DNA of 30,671 bases. Source: an uncultured Eubacteriales bacterium (GTDB lineage Bacteria; Bacillota; Clostridia; TANB77; CAG-508). The position numbers and the translations under genes are program-made. The notes below the pieces were generated by a model. The model ran no database searches and was not told the DNA's origin. It saw only the letters and a list, made by a program, of their open reading frames with translations. Positions 1-7,789 of this stretch are shown here, one piece after another (positions within the stretch are counted from its first letter, which is position 1; every line of letters begins with the position of its first letter). The stretch is taken from positions 1 to 30,671 of the forward strand of contig CACXCH010000089.1 of NCBI GenBank assembly GCA_902766085.1, read 5' to 3'.

Positions 1-55
1 AATTAATTCAACTGAATTTTTGAGTGTGTTCTCTCTTTATATTATACTTTTTCTA

Positions 56-253
56 TTAGTCTTCCCCTATTCTTGCAAAAAATCTTATTGACCACAAGCC
101 AGCTATTCCTACCAATGTATATATAATTCTTGATATAGCAGACATACTTCCAAATAGCATTGCAACAAGATCAAAATTAAACAATCCAATTAGTCCCCAG
201 TTGATTGCACCAACTATTACAAGTATTAATGCAATTATATCTATTACTTTCAT
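56..253 (-). CDS. DUF378 family small membrane protein
   Basis: A 65-residue protein with two hydrophobic helices (about residues 4-24 and 36-58) separated by a short loop. The pattern I(I)ALILVIVGAINWGLIGLF, then a second helix with LVGIAGLW, is typical of the DUF378 family, whose function is unknown. It should sit in the cytoplasmic membrane. I start it at MKVIDI because an AAAGGAG ribosome site lies 5 bases upstream of that ATG; the reading frame stays open for six more codons upstream, but a start there would lie ahead of the ribosome site. No partner gene is visible on the left, as the window begins 55 bases beyond its stop codon. The family call is from pattern recognition. Confidence 0.8.
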   Translation of the reverse strand: MKVIDIIALILVIVGAINWGLIGLFNFDLVAMLFGSMSAISRIIYTLVGIAGLWSIRFFARIGED

Positions 254-271
254 TATTGCTCCTTTCCACAA

Positions 272-670
272 ATATATCTATAATAATGTATTATCTTTAA
301 TGCAATAAATATAATATCTTTACATATCTCTAGATATATTGTTTTTCTTTCTTATTTTGTGTATTTTTTATGATTTTATTCTTGCAAGAATAAGTTTTAA
401 GATACTTGGAAAACTAACTAAAAATTTTCATATATGGCTTTTCATCAAAATTTTCTCTTGATATTTTTGTTTCTTTTTTGCAATATTTAATAAAAATTAA
501 TTTAAAATTTCGTAGTAAAATAAAATACAATATGTTATAATAAATTTGAAAATAAAAAGCTTTACATAAAGTGAGAAAGCTTATTTCCCTTATGTTAGTT
601 TCTTAATACAAAAGATAAAATATTGAATAGCATTTTCTTTTAAAAGAACATATTCTATAGGGGGGATAAT
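272..670. other. Intergenic region between divergent genes
   Basis: About 400 bases of very AT-rich sequence between the divergently transcribed DUF378 gene and the 113-residue gene. A TATAAT hexamer at 536-541 could be the -10 box of the rightward gene, but no good -35 box lies 16-18 bases upstream of it. A 7-bp inverted repeat (AAGCTTT / AAAGCTT, about 557-582) lies between that box and the gene start. I see no coding sequence or known RNA here. Confidence 0.4.
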
Positions 671-1012
671 ATGAAAACATTTAAGGTGTTTTGTTTTTCA
701 AGTGATCGTTTTAATGCAATTGGAACATTTAATAGTGAAAAAGATGCAGTATTAAATATATTAAAACACGGCAAATCAAATAAATATGTAATTATTAAGC
801 GTGACACTGAACATGAATATTCAAATGTAATAGACACTATAGAATTTCTTAATGATTTTAAAGTAATAAATACTAATGCCGACAGCCTTGAAGATTGTGA
901 AGTTGAAGGTGGTCTCATATTTAATGGTCGTGAAATCAGTATTAAAAAAAATAGTATAGACAAAGACGTATGTAGTGGTAAAAAAAATAAAGAAAGAGAG
1001 TTTGATAGATAG
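671..1012 (+). CDS. Hypothetical protein, 113 residues
   Basis: I do not recognise this protein. It begins at an ATG 6 bases after a very strong ribosome site (GGGGGGAT), which supports real translation. It has no signal peptide or membrane segment. The first 90 residues look like an alpha/beta fold (KTFKVFCFSS, then NKYVIIKRD), followed by an acidic stretch (ADSLEDCEVEGG) and a lysine-rich tail (KKNKEREFDR). It stands alone on this strand and is followed by a hairpin terminator about 115 bases beyond its stop. A reverse-strand frame over the same bases has no ribosome site and I treat it as a shadow. Function unknown. Confidence 0.65.
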   Translation: MKTFKVFCFSSDRFNAIGTFNSEKDAVLNILKHGKSNKYVIIKRDTEHEYSNVIDTIEFLNDFKVINTNADSLEDCEVEGGLIFNGREISIKKNSIDKDVCSGKKNKEREFDR

Positions 1013-1127
1013 ATTCTATATTATTTCTCTCTCTATATATAAAATCAAGAAATAAGAAAATCAGATTTTTTATCTCTTGCAACAAATTAGGAAATTATTT
1101 GTATGACTTTCCTATTATAATATAAAG

Positions 1128-1166
1128 AAGCAGACTTCTATTTAAGATGTCTGCTTTTTCTTTTAT
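1128..1166. terminator. Bidirectional rho-independent terminator
   Basis: The 8-bp stem AAGCAGAC / GTCTGCTT (1128-1135 and 1149-1156) has a 13-base loop and is followed on the plus strand by TTTCTTTTATTT. It would end plus-strand transcripts from the 113-residue gene. On the minus strand the stem contains the stop codon of the cadherin-like gene and is followed by a weaker T-rich run, so it probably serves both converging genes. Confidence 0.75.
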
Positions 1167-1843
1167 TTAATCTTGTAAGAATTATAAATAATACTATTAT
1201 AATTGCAGCAACAACAACAATGATTATTATCTTAGGAGAAAAGTTACTGCTTTTTGCATTGATATTAGTTATTTCAACTCCTTCAGTTTCATTACTTAAT
1301 TCGTCTAAAGTTGTTGATACTTCGTTATCAGCTGATTCATTTGTAGTATTTTCATCTGCTGTATTTCCATCAATATTATTTTCTGTATTTGTCATTTCAT
1401 TGCTGTCACCATTATTAATTTCTTCACTTGTTTCTGCTGCAGATGGAATGTTAGGAGTAATATTTTGTTCAGATATCGTTTTTGATAGTCTATGAACTTT
1501 TACCATATATTCCCCTGTAGTTCCATCTTCTGCAGTCACTGTTATATTTATAATATTTGTTCCAATATCCAGTTCATTATTTCCGTGAAACCGATACTTT
1601 TGCTTTTTCATTGTTTGGGGTCACATCTACATTAACGCTTGATGTATCAACCCCCACAGTTATTTCATACGTTGTATCATTTATTTTATTTAATTCACTA
1701 CCTGGTGTAATTTTTAAGCTTTTAATTGATACATCACTTGAAGCGGCACTTACATAACTTGAAAATATGTTTGTTAGTATAAATAACAATACTATTACCA
1801 AACTTACTTTTATTTTATTTTTGCTTTTCATAACATTTCTCAT
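1138..1843 (-). pseudogene. Secreted cadherin-like (PF12733-type) anchored protein, frameshifted
   Basis: Two overlapping frames together encode one recognisable protein. The first (1577-1843) has a signal peptide (KVSLVIVLLFILTNIF...VSAA) and the first half of a cadherin-like beta-sandwich domain (VSIKSLKITPGSELN...YEITVGVDTSSVNVDVTPNNEKAKVSVS). The second (1138-1611) supplies the rest (GNNELDIGTNIINITVTAEDGTTGEY), then a Asn/Glu/Thr-rich spacer and a C-terminal membrane helix with a basic tail (KRKSRH). Removing one base near 1585 (the C of CACGGA on the coding strand) joins them cleanly as VSVSGNNEL. The break may be a true mutation or a sequencing error. The gene lies 59 bases downstream of the ChW glucosaminidase on the same strand and may be co-transcribed with it as a surface protein. 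No strong ribosome site is seen, so the start (codon 1 or the Met at codon 5) is uncertain. Confidence 0.75.
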
Positions 1844-1902
1844 ATTTAACCCGAACTTTCTATATTGATTTTTTTAATTTTATTATTCGAAAAATCATAA
1901 TA

Positions 1903-4047
1903 TTACTCAATTTTAATTTCTATAGCTTCTATTCTCAAGCTTCGTCCTGTTGTTCCAGCCATTTCTCCATTACTTACCCAGTCCATCCATCCTATATCCT
2001 GTACATGAACTCTGTATTTAATGTTTTTATTAAATTCATCACTTAGTTTTATTCTTATAGCTTCTATTCTTAAGCCTTGCCCAGTTGTTCCAGCGATTTC
2101 TCCATTATTTACCCAGTTCATCCAGCCTATATCTTGTACGTGAACTTGATATGTTAAAGCATTTTCTACATTACTAATGTTATCACCAGTAAGTTCAATC
2201 CTTAAAGCTTCTAATCTCTTGGATCTTCCTGTTATTCCTGATTCTGCTCCATTTACTTGCCAATTTAGCCATCCGTAATCTTGTGAGTGTGAAATATATC
2301 TTACGCCTGTTAAATTAACATTATTATTTTTTTCTAGCTTAATCTGTATTGCTTCTATTCTTAAACTCTCTCCAATTGTTCCTGCAATTTTCCCATCTTT
2401 TACCCAGTCCATCCATCCTATATCTTGTACATAAGCTCTATATGATACACTGTAAGATGAATCTAATGATTTTATTTCAAAGGCTTCTAGTCTTAAGCTT
2501 CTATTTTCTGTTCCAGCCGCTTCATCATTGCTAACAGAGGCCATCCAACCGATATCTTGAACGTGTGCCTTATATTCTAATTTTATATTTGAAGATATTG
2601 AAAAAGATTCAAGTCTTCTAGATTGATCAATTGTTCCAATTGTCTCTCCATCACTTGCATAATTGGTCCAGCCTATATCCTGAAGTTGAGCTCTATATGA
2701 TATTAAAGCATCTTCTTTTTTATCTTCCCCTAAATATTTTGTGCCTTTTTCAACAGTAGTTGTTCCTGATGCAGATTTATTTAGCTTTGTTAAATATTTC
2801 ATTGACATATAGCCCTCTACACCATTATGTGAAATTTTTCCATAAGTTGTGCCATTGTATGTTGACGCATTTTCTTGAAGCATTGTTACTACAGTATCTT
2901 TATATAAACGACCAATTATGCTACCACCAGGAGTTTTTCTAAATGAAACGGCACCTTGTGAAAAGCTACTCTTTGAACTAACATAATATAAATTGTCATT
3001 TTCGCTTTCGGTCATTGGAGGCAATTTTACATAAGATGGCATATTTTTATAAACTGGGATAATAAATGTTAAATCTGTATCGATAAGATTGTAGTTGTTA
3101 TATGTGCTAAACAAATTTGCTGCTTGTGAACAAGGATCTTGTACATTTGTCATATATTGATGTTTGTATAATTCACTATCATTTTTTCCCCATACATCAA
3201 ATTTATATAAATATTTATTAACTTGTCCAGCTTGTGTATAATTTTTTGCAATTAGTTTTGCTCCTTCAATTAATGCTGTTCTTGCACTTGTCCATCCTAG
3301 CTCTTTTGCCTTATTTATTGCACTTTCTATGTTGTTATCCCCGTCATTTGCACCCCAGTTGTAAAAGTTGTAAACGCCATAGCTTCCATCAACAATCTTT
3401 GGCAATGTCTTCCCATTTCCTAATTCTTGAAAAATTCTTATCAAAATACTAAAAGCGTTCTCGCCTGACTCATTTTGTGCCTCATATATCATTTGAGCAT
3501 AAGTTTCGCCATCTACACTTCCGTCAAGGAATGTTCCTTTTACTACTGAAGAAATTGTTTCAACAGAAGCGGGTGATTTATTTGATAAATCTAAAAATTG
3601 AAAAATTGTTTCCTCTGTTAAGAAATTTCTTGTATCCATATAGTATTTAATTATATCGCTTGATGCACAATAATATCCTGCATCACCTCTTTGGTTGCAA
3701 CTATCAAGCCAAGATGAATCTAAAACTGTTTTTTTGTAAATAGTATTTCTTAAATGAACTGTTTCATTTTCTATTACTGTATTCCAATCAAGATCTGTAT
3801 ATAGCATTTTAAATTTCCAGTTAGTATGACCAGTTTTTTTAACTAAATTATTTAGCAATGTTTGATATTCACTTGGAAATTCACTTATTCCGTTTGAATT
3901 CGAGCTATCAGCATTTTTTATTTCCTGATTATATGAATTGCTAGTTGCTGCAAATGCTATGTTTTCTCTATTAAACAAATTAAAATATACATTAAATAGT
4001 AAAACCATCATAAATAGAGCTATTGCAATTTTTCTTATTTTTTTCAT
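1903..4047 (-). CDS. Secreted glucosaminidase-type peptidoglycan hydrolase with SH3 and six ChW repeats
   Basis: A 714-residue secreted protein. Residues 1-34 form a signal peptide (basic start, hydrophobic core, AFAA at the end). Residues about 55-330 resemble bacterial endo-beta-N-acetylglucosaminidases, including an ESG...IRIFQELG block and YNFYNWGA, which matches the YNFxNxGA signature of that group. The predicted reaction is cleavage of the glycan strand of peptidoglycan. Residues about 355-425 look like a bacterial SH3 domain (VSFRKTPGGSIIG...GYMSMKYLTKL). Residues 449-714 hold six ChW (clostridial hydrophobic, conserved W) repeats of about 38 residues, each with QDIGW and RLEA/RIEA, which probably bind the cell surface. 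The ribosome site AGGAAGG lies 9 bases before the ATG. A promoter is visible upstream. The cadherin-like gene follows. Exact glycoside hydrolase family is not certain. Confidence 0.85.
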   Translation of the reverse strand: MKKIRKIAIALFMMVLLFNVYFNLFNRENIAFAATSNSYNQEIKNADSSNSNGISEFPSEYQTLLNNLVKKTGHTNWKFKMLYTDLDWNTVIENETVHLRNTIYKKTVLDSSWLDSCNQRGDAGYYCASSDIIKYYMDTRNFLTEETIFQFLDLSNKSPASVETISSVVKGTFLDGSVDGETYAQMIYEAQNESGENAFSILIRIFQELGNGKTLPKIVDGSYGVYNFYNWGANDGDNNIESAINKAKELGWTSARTALIEGAKLIAKNYTQAGQVNKYLYKFDVWGKNDSELYKHQYMTNVQDPCSQAANLFSTYNNYNLIDTDLTFIIPVYKNMPSYVKLPPMTESENDNLYYVSSKSSFSQGAVSFRKTPGGSIIGRLYKDTVVTMLQENASTYNGTTYGKISHNGVEGYMSMKYLTKLNKSASGTTTVEKGTKYLGEDKKEDALISYRAQLQDIGWTNYASDGETIGTIDQSRRLESFSISSNIKLEYKAHVQDIGWMASVSNDEAAGTENRSLRLEAFEIKSLDSSYSVSYRAYVQDIGWMDWVKDGKIAGTIGESLRIEAIQIKLEKNNNVNLTGVRYISHSQDYGWLNWQVNGAESGITGRSKRLEALRIELTGDNISNVENALTYQVHVQDIGWMNWVNNGEIAGTTGQGLRIEAIRIKLSDEFNKNIKYRVHVQDIGWMDWVSNGEMAGTTGRSLRIEAIEIKIE

Positions 4048-4132
4048 TTAAATTACCTTCCTTTGTTTTACATAGAGCAATGTTTTATTATCATTTATCT
4101 ATATTCTTGACATTATTTTTAATTTCTTAACT

Positions 4133-4160
4133 ATTATAACATAACTTATAAAAAAATCAA
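4133..4160 (-). promoter_or_regulatory. Sigma-A-type promoter of the ChW glucosaminidase
   Basis: On the minus strand TTGATT (4155-4160) and TATAAT (4133-4138) are separated by 16 bases. It lies about 85 bases upstream of the glucosaminidase start codon. Confidence 0.6.
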
Positions 4161-4185
4161 TTTTTTTAAACATATTTTTCAATTT

Positions 4186-4441
4186 GTTACTAGTTAATGT
4201 TTTATAAATTTAGAGTGCTGGAAAGCATAATATTTAATAGGCGAATAAGACGCGCCTTCAGCGACCAACCGAAGCGTTAGCGAAGGGCGAAATTTTTGAA
4301 CGTTCCTTAGAAAGTGCAACCAAAAATTATTTATAATTTTTGGTTGTCACATCTGGTGGAGACGTTCAAAACAGCAAGTCTATGAGCCATTAAATATTAT
4401 GCTTTCCAGTTTTTTTATTTTTAAAGCCATTAACCTGTAAC
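4186..4441 (-). mobile_element. MITE-like palindromic element, full-length copy 1
   Basis: A 256-bp non-coding element between divergent genes. It starts GTTACTAGTTAATG and ends CATTAACCTGTAAC, an imperfect terminal inverted repeat. Inside are nested inverted repeats: a 21-bp perfect stem beginning CTGGAAAGCATAATATTT (about 4217-4237) and its complement (about 4389-4409), a TTTTGAACGT / ACGTTCAAAA stem, and a central hairpin AACCAAAAATTAT / ATAATTTTTGGTT. A GC-richer core (about 4250-4290) stands out from the AT-rich surroundings. Its core is the near-exact reverse complement of the copy at 21356-21609. It encodes no transposase, so it would have to be moved by an enzyme elsewhere. No clear target duplication flanks this copy. 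Confidence 0.75.
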
Positions 4442-4469
4442 TTACAGATTAATTACTAAACTATAACTA

Positions 4470-4498
4470 TTGATTTTCTTGTACCAGTTGAGTATAAT
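4470..4498 (+). promoter_or_regulatory. Sigma-A-type promoter of the MBOAT gene
   Basis: TTGATT (4470-4475), 17-base spacer, TATAAT (4493-4498), about 93 bases upstream of the MBOAT start codon and just beyond the right end of the mobile element, so the element does not interrupt it. Confidence 0.7.
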
Positions 4499-4591
4499 AG
4501 TCTCTGTGTTGTGAACTTTAAATTCATAATATTTTTTTGTTGTTGATTCTATTTGAATTAGCAAAATTTCAGTTTTATATGAGGAGTAAAA

Positions 4592-6190
4592 ATGCAAATT
4601 AATTCTATTGAATTTATATTATTTGTTATGGCAGTACTTGTTTTGTATTGGGTATTTCCTAAAAAGTATAAGTACATAATATTGCTAATTTCAAGTTACA
4701 TTTTTTATATTTCAAATAGTAAAAAATTAACTATATTTTTGGTTTTATCTACAATTTCAATTTACTTTATTGCTTTGAAAGTTCAAAGTATAAGTGATAA
4801 ATTAAAGTTGAATTTAAAAGAAATTAATGATAAAGATAAGAAAAAAGAATTAAAGAAAAGTGCAAAATTATCTCAAAAGAAGTTTCTAATAATTGGTATT
4901 GCAATTAACATTGGGATACTTTGGTTTTTAAAATACTCGTATCTTTTTTCTAACCTCTTTAATAGTATAAGTCTGTTTAAAAATCATAATATCTCTTTTC
5001 CCTCTTTCAAATTCTTATTGCCTCTTGGAATTTCGTATTATACCTTGCAGGCAATTAGTTATATTGTAGATGTTTATAGAGGGACAGTTAAAGCTGACAA
5101 GAATTTTGCAAAAGTGGCTTTGTTTCTTTCATTTTTCCCACAGATGGTAGAAGGTCCTATTGGAAGATATGATAAATTAGCTTATCAGTTATATGAACCA
5201 CATAAAATTACTGAAAAGAATTTAAAGTATGGATTAGAACTTATGCTATGGGGTTATTTTAAAAAAATGGTAATTGCTGACAGGATAGCAATGTATGCAA
5301 ATGAAGTCTTCAACAATTATACTCAATATAATGGAATTGTTATTTTAATAGGTATTGTTTGTTATACAATTCAAATTTATGCTGAATTTTCTGGTGGAAT
5401 TGATATTGTAAGAGGTGTTGCTACTTTATTTGGCATAACTCTTGAAGAGAACTTTAGAAGGCCCTTTTATGCAAAGTCTATTGATGAATTTTGGAGAAGA
5501 TGGAATATTACACTTGGCTCTTGGCTTAGAGATTATATTTTTTACCCAGTTTCATTATCAAAGGTAACAACAAAAATATCTTTATTTTCCGAAAAAGTAT
5601 TTAAAAAAACATATATTGCCAAATTAATCCCTGTTGCTTTTTCTTTGTTGTTCGTTTGGCTTGGAAATGGAATTTGGCATGGTGCTGGTTTAAAATATGT
5701 CATCTATGGAATATATTACTATGTAATTATGATGCTTGGAAAGTTCCTCGACCCATTATTCAAAAAAATTATTAATATTTTAAAAATAAATACAAAGGCT
5801 TGGAGCTATAGTTTGTTCCAGATGTTTAGAACTTTTGTTATAGTATGTGGAGGAATGTTGATTTTCAGAGCTGATTCACTCCATACTGCAAAATCAATGT
5901 TTAGATCAATATTTAATATTAAAAATAATTTGGAAATTATTTTTAATGGGAAAGCTTTTTTGCTTGGAGGTTTAACATCAAAAGACATTGTTGTTTTGGT
6001 AATTTCAATATCTATTTTTGTTTTAACAAGTATATTAAGAGAGCATAAAGTTTCGATAAGGGATAAATTTGAAGAACAAAATTTAGTTTTTAGATGGATT
6101 GTACTTTATGGGCTTATGTTTTCAATAATTATTTTTGGAATTTATGGAAAAGGATACGACGTCCAAAACTTTATTTATGGTCAATTTTAA
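4592..6190 (+). CDS. MBOAT family O-acyltransferase (DltB/AlgI-like)
   Basis: A 532-residue polytopic membrane protein. The N-terminus (NSIEFILFVMAVLVLYWVFPKK...SYIFY) is typical of the AlgI/DltB branch of membrane-bound O-acyltransferases. Family landmarks are EFWRRWNITLGSWLRDYIFYP near residue 300 and the catalytic histidine in GNGIWHGAG at residue 363. It would move an acyl group across the membrane onto an extracellular polymer. It is followed by an SGNH hydrolase gene and faces, tail to tail, genes for a carrier protein and an aminoacyl-adenylating enzyme. These are the four activities of teichoic acid D-alanylation, so a DltB role is likely by inference. O-acetylation of a polysaccharide (AlgI role) is the alternative, and the sequence itself looks more AlgI-like. 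A GGAG ribosome site precedes the ATG. Confidence 0.85.
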   Translation: MQINSIEFILFVMAVLVLYWVFPKKYKYIILLISSYIFYISNSKKLTIFLVLSTISIYFIALKVQSISDKLKLNLKEINDKDKKKELKKSAKLSQKKFLIIGIAINIGILWFLKYSYLFSNLFNSISLFKNHNISFPSFKFLLPLGISYYTLQAISYIVDVYRGTVKADKNFAKVALFLSFFPQMVEGPIGRYDKLAYQLYEPHKITEKNLKYGLELMLWGYFKKMVIADRIAMYANEVFNNYTQYNGIVILIGIVCYTIQIYAEFSGGIDIVRGVATLFGITLEENFRRPFYAKSIDEFWRRWNITLGSWLRDYIFYPVSLSKVTTKISLFSEKVFKKTYIAKLIPVAFSLLFVWLGNGIWHGAGLKYVIYGIYYYVIMMLGKFLDPLFKKIINILKINTKAWSYSLFQMFRTFVIVCGGMLIFRADSLHTAKSMFRSIFNIKNNLEIIFNGKAFLLGGLTSKDIVVLVISISIFVLTSILREHKVSIRDKFEEQNLVFRWIVLYGLMFSIIIFGIYGKGYDVQNFIYGQF

Positions 6191-6246
6191 AGTTATCTTT
6201 GAAAAATAAAATATGCAAATATTTTCAATAATATTTAAATTAACTC

Positions 6247-6319
6247 GTTACAGGTTAATGGTTTTAAGAACAAAAAAGCTGGAAAGCATAATATATTTAT
6301 AAACCCCATTAACCAGTAA
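6247..6319. mobile_element. MITE-like element, short copy 3, with 8-bp target duplication
   Basis: A 73-bp element with ends GTTACAGGTTAATG and CATTAACCAGTAAC around the core AGCTGGAAAGCATAATAT, matching the outer arms of the 255-bp copies without their interior. It is flanked on both sides by ATTAACTC (6239-6246 and 6320-6327), a direct 8-bp target-site duplication. It sits between the MBOAT gene and its SGNH partner, just ahead of the partner's ribosome site, and may affect transcript structure there. Confidence 0.8.
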
Positions 6320-6356
6320 CATTAACTCATCAAAATTTTAAGGAAGGTAAAATTTT

Positions 6357-7440
6357 ATGAAAAAAATAATAAAATATTCTTTATTTATTTTAATTTTTTT
6401 AGTAATATTATCAATCATATCAAAAATTTTAAGTCCAGCTTTTGGAACAGATGATAAGTGGTTTACTTCAAATTCGATTGGTGATTTGTATAAAAATCAA
6501 AAAGATTCTATTGATGTAATGTTTGTTGGAGATTCATGCATTTATACAGCAGTTTCTCCTCTTGAAATATATAATGAAACAGGAATTACATCGTTTGATT
6601 TATCTACTCCAGGTCAAAAGTTATGGTCTTCATATTATGTTTTAAATGAAGCTTTTAAAACTCAAAAGCCCAAAGTATGTTTTATTGAATGTGGCGAATA
6701 TATGTTAAACAAAGAAGTTCGGTAGAGCCATCGACAAAAGGGCTATTATTGATACTCTTAAATTAAGTAAAAACAAACTTAATGCTATAAATGATAAGAT
6801 ATATGAATTGTCTTTCATTGAAAAAATCGGTGCATTGATTCCTGCTGTGGAATATCACTCAAGATGGCAGAAAATTGATGAAACAGATATCAGAAAAAAT
6901 TTATATAAAAATGAAATAACATACAAAGGATTTGTTTATAATCCTGTTGCTAATGCTTATAAAGGTAAAAATAAATTTAATAAAAATTATAAATCTGAAT
7001 ACAAAAACAGTAGCTCAACAATTACCGAAGATGACAAAAATCTAGAGAAATCTATTTCAGAAAATTCTGCAAAATACCTTTCAAAAATTATTGACCTTTG
7101 CAAGCAAAATGATTGTACTTTAATATTGTTAAAAATTCCTGATGTACAAGATTGGACTGATGAAAAGCATAATGTTGTAGAGGCATTTGCTAAAATCAAT
7201 AATCTAAATTTTATTGATTTAAATTATAACACATCTGATTTAAATATTGATTGGTCAACTGATTCATCTGATTCTGGCTACCACTTAAATATTCAAGGAG
7301 CACAAAAGGTTTCAAAATACTTAGCTAATTATTTAAAGGAAAATTTTGAATTAAAAAATCATAAGGAGGATCCAAGTTATAATAGCTGGACCACAGCTTA
7401 TGAAAACTATTATCAAAAGATATCTTCCTCAAAGAATTAG
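6357..7440 (+). pseudogene. SGNH/GDSL hydrolase-like exported protein (DltD/AlgJ-type), frameshifted
   Basis: Reading frame 6357-6725 encodes an N-terminal membrane anchor (IIKYSLFILIFLVILSII) and the SGNH nucleophile block DVMFVGDSCIYTAV with Ser60. It then stops at a TAG (6723-6725). The remaining protein continues in the next frame, open from about 6712 to 7440, and carries the C-terminal Asp-x-x-His block (DSGYHLNIQGAQKVSKYL). Dropping one base at about 6718-6722 (for example the C of GTTCGGT) rejoins the two as KEVGRAIDKRAI. The intact product would be about 360 residues, close to DltD/AlgJ-like partners of MBOAT acyltransferases. Ribosome site GGAAGG precedes the ATG. The gene's TAG overlaps the stop codon of the converging carrier protein gene. 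The break may be real or a sequencing error. Confidence 0.75.
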
Positions 7441-7664
7441 TCTTCCTTCAATTTTTCAACAAGTTCTTTTATTGCTTCTGCTGATGAAAAATTTTCTGGA
7501 ACTAAATCTGCAGGTGTAATCTCAATATCAAATTTCTCATCTAGTTTTGCAACTAAATTTACAATGTCAAAAGAATCTAGTATTTCTTCTTCAACTAGGT
7601 TCTTTTCCTTGTTAAAATCAACTCCTGGTTTAACCTCATTTAAAATTTCAATTATATCTTCCAT
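7437..7664 (-). CDS. Acyl/aminoacyl carrier protein (DltC-like)
   Basis: A 75-residue acidic protein with the carrier-protein helix bundle pattern and the phosphopantetheine attachment motif ILDSFDIV, with Ser31 as the modified residue. Carrier proteins of the DltC type accept an amino acid from a DltA ligase and hand it to the membrane acyltransferase. Here the ligase-like gene is the next gene upstream on the same strand, and the MBOAT and SGNH genes converge from the other side. The stop codon overlaps the SGNH gene's stop by 4 bases (TTAG, 7437-7440). Ribosome site AAAGGAA precedes the ATG. A fatty-acid AcpP is less likely given the neighbours and the absence of fab genes. Confidence 0.8.
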   Translation of the reverse strand: MEDIIEILNEVKPGVDFNKEKNLVEEEILDSFDIVNLVAKLDEKFDIEITPADLVPENFSSAEAIKELVEKLKED

Positions 7665-7789
7665 TCTTTTTCCTTTCTTGCCTTAGTCTATATTTAAGCA
7701 AGGCAACTTTGTATTATTTCTAATCTTTGTTTAGTTTAAGTAACTATTTATATCATTTCTTGCCTTCATTTAAGTATTTAGAAGCTACT
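7665..7789 (-). other. Spacer between ligase and carrier protein genes
   Basis: A 125-base gap in the ligase-carrier operon. It contains a 7-bp inverted repeat (TTGCCTT / AAGGCAA, about 7679-7706) and two copies of AAGGCAAGAAA on the minus strand, one of which runs into the carrier protein's ribosome site. It has no T-run after the stem, so it is not a clear terminator; an mRNA-processing or translation-tuning role is possible but unproven. Confidence 0.3.

Noticed and set aside
655..963. A reverse-strand reading frame of 102 codons over the 113-residue gene
   Set aside because: It has no ribosome site and its composition looks like an antisense shadow, while the plus-strand gene has GGGGGGAT in the right place.
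1910..2700. DNA repeat array on the plus strand
   Set aside because: The recurring bases are explained by the six ChW protein repeats of the glucosaminidase.
4592..6190. Alginate O-acetylase AlgI as the firm name for the MBOAT gene
   Set aside because: Sequence alone does not separate AlgI from DltB roles here, and the ligase and carrier genes nearby favour D-alanylation, so no symbol was assigned.
6808..7440. A separate 210-residue gene starting at TTG
   Set aside because: The frame is open back to about 6712 and continues the SGNH protein with its Asp-x-x-His block, and the TTG has no ribosome site, so it is the 3' part of a frameshifted gene.
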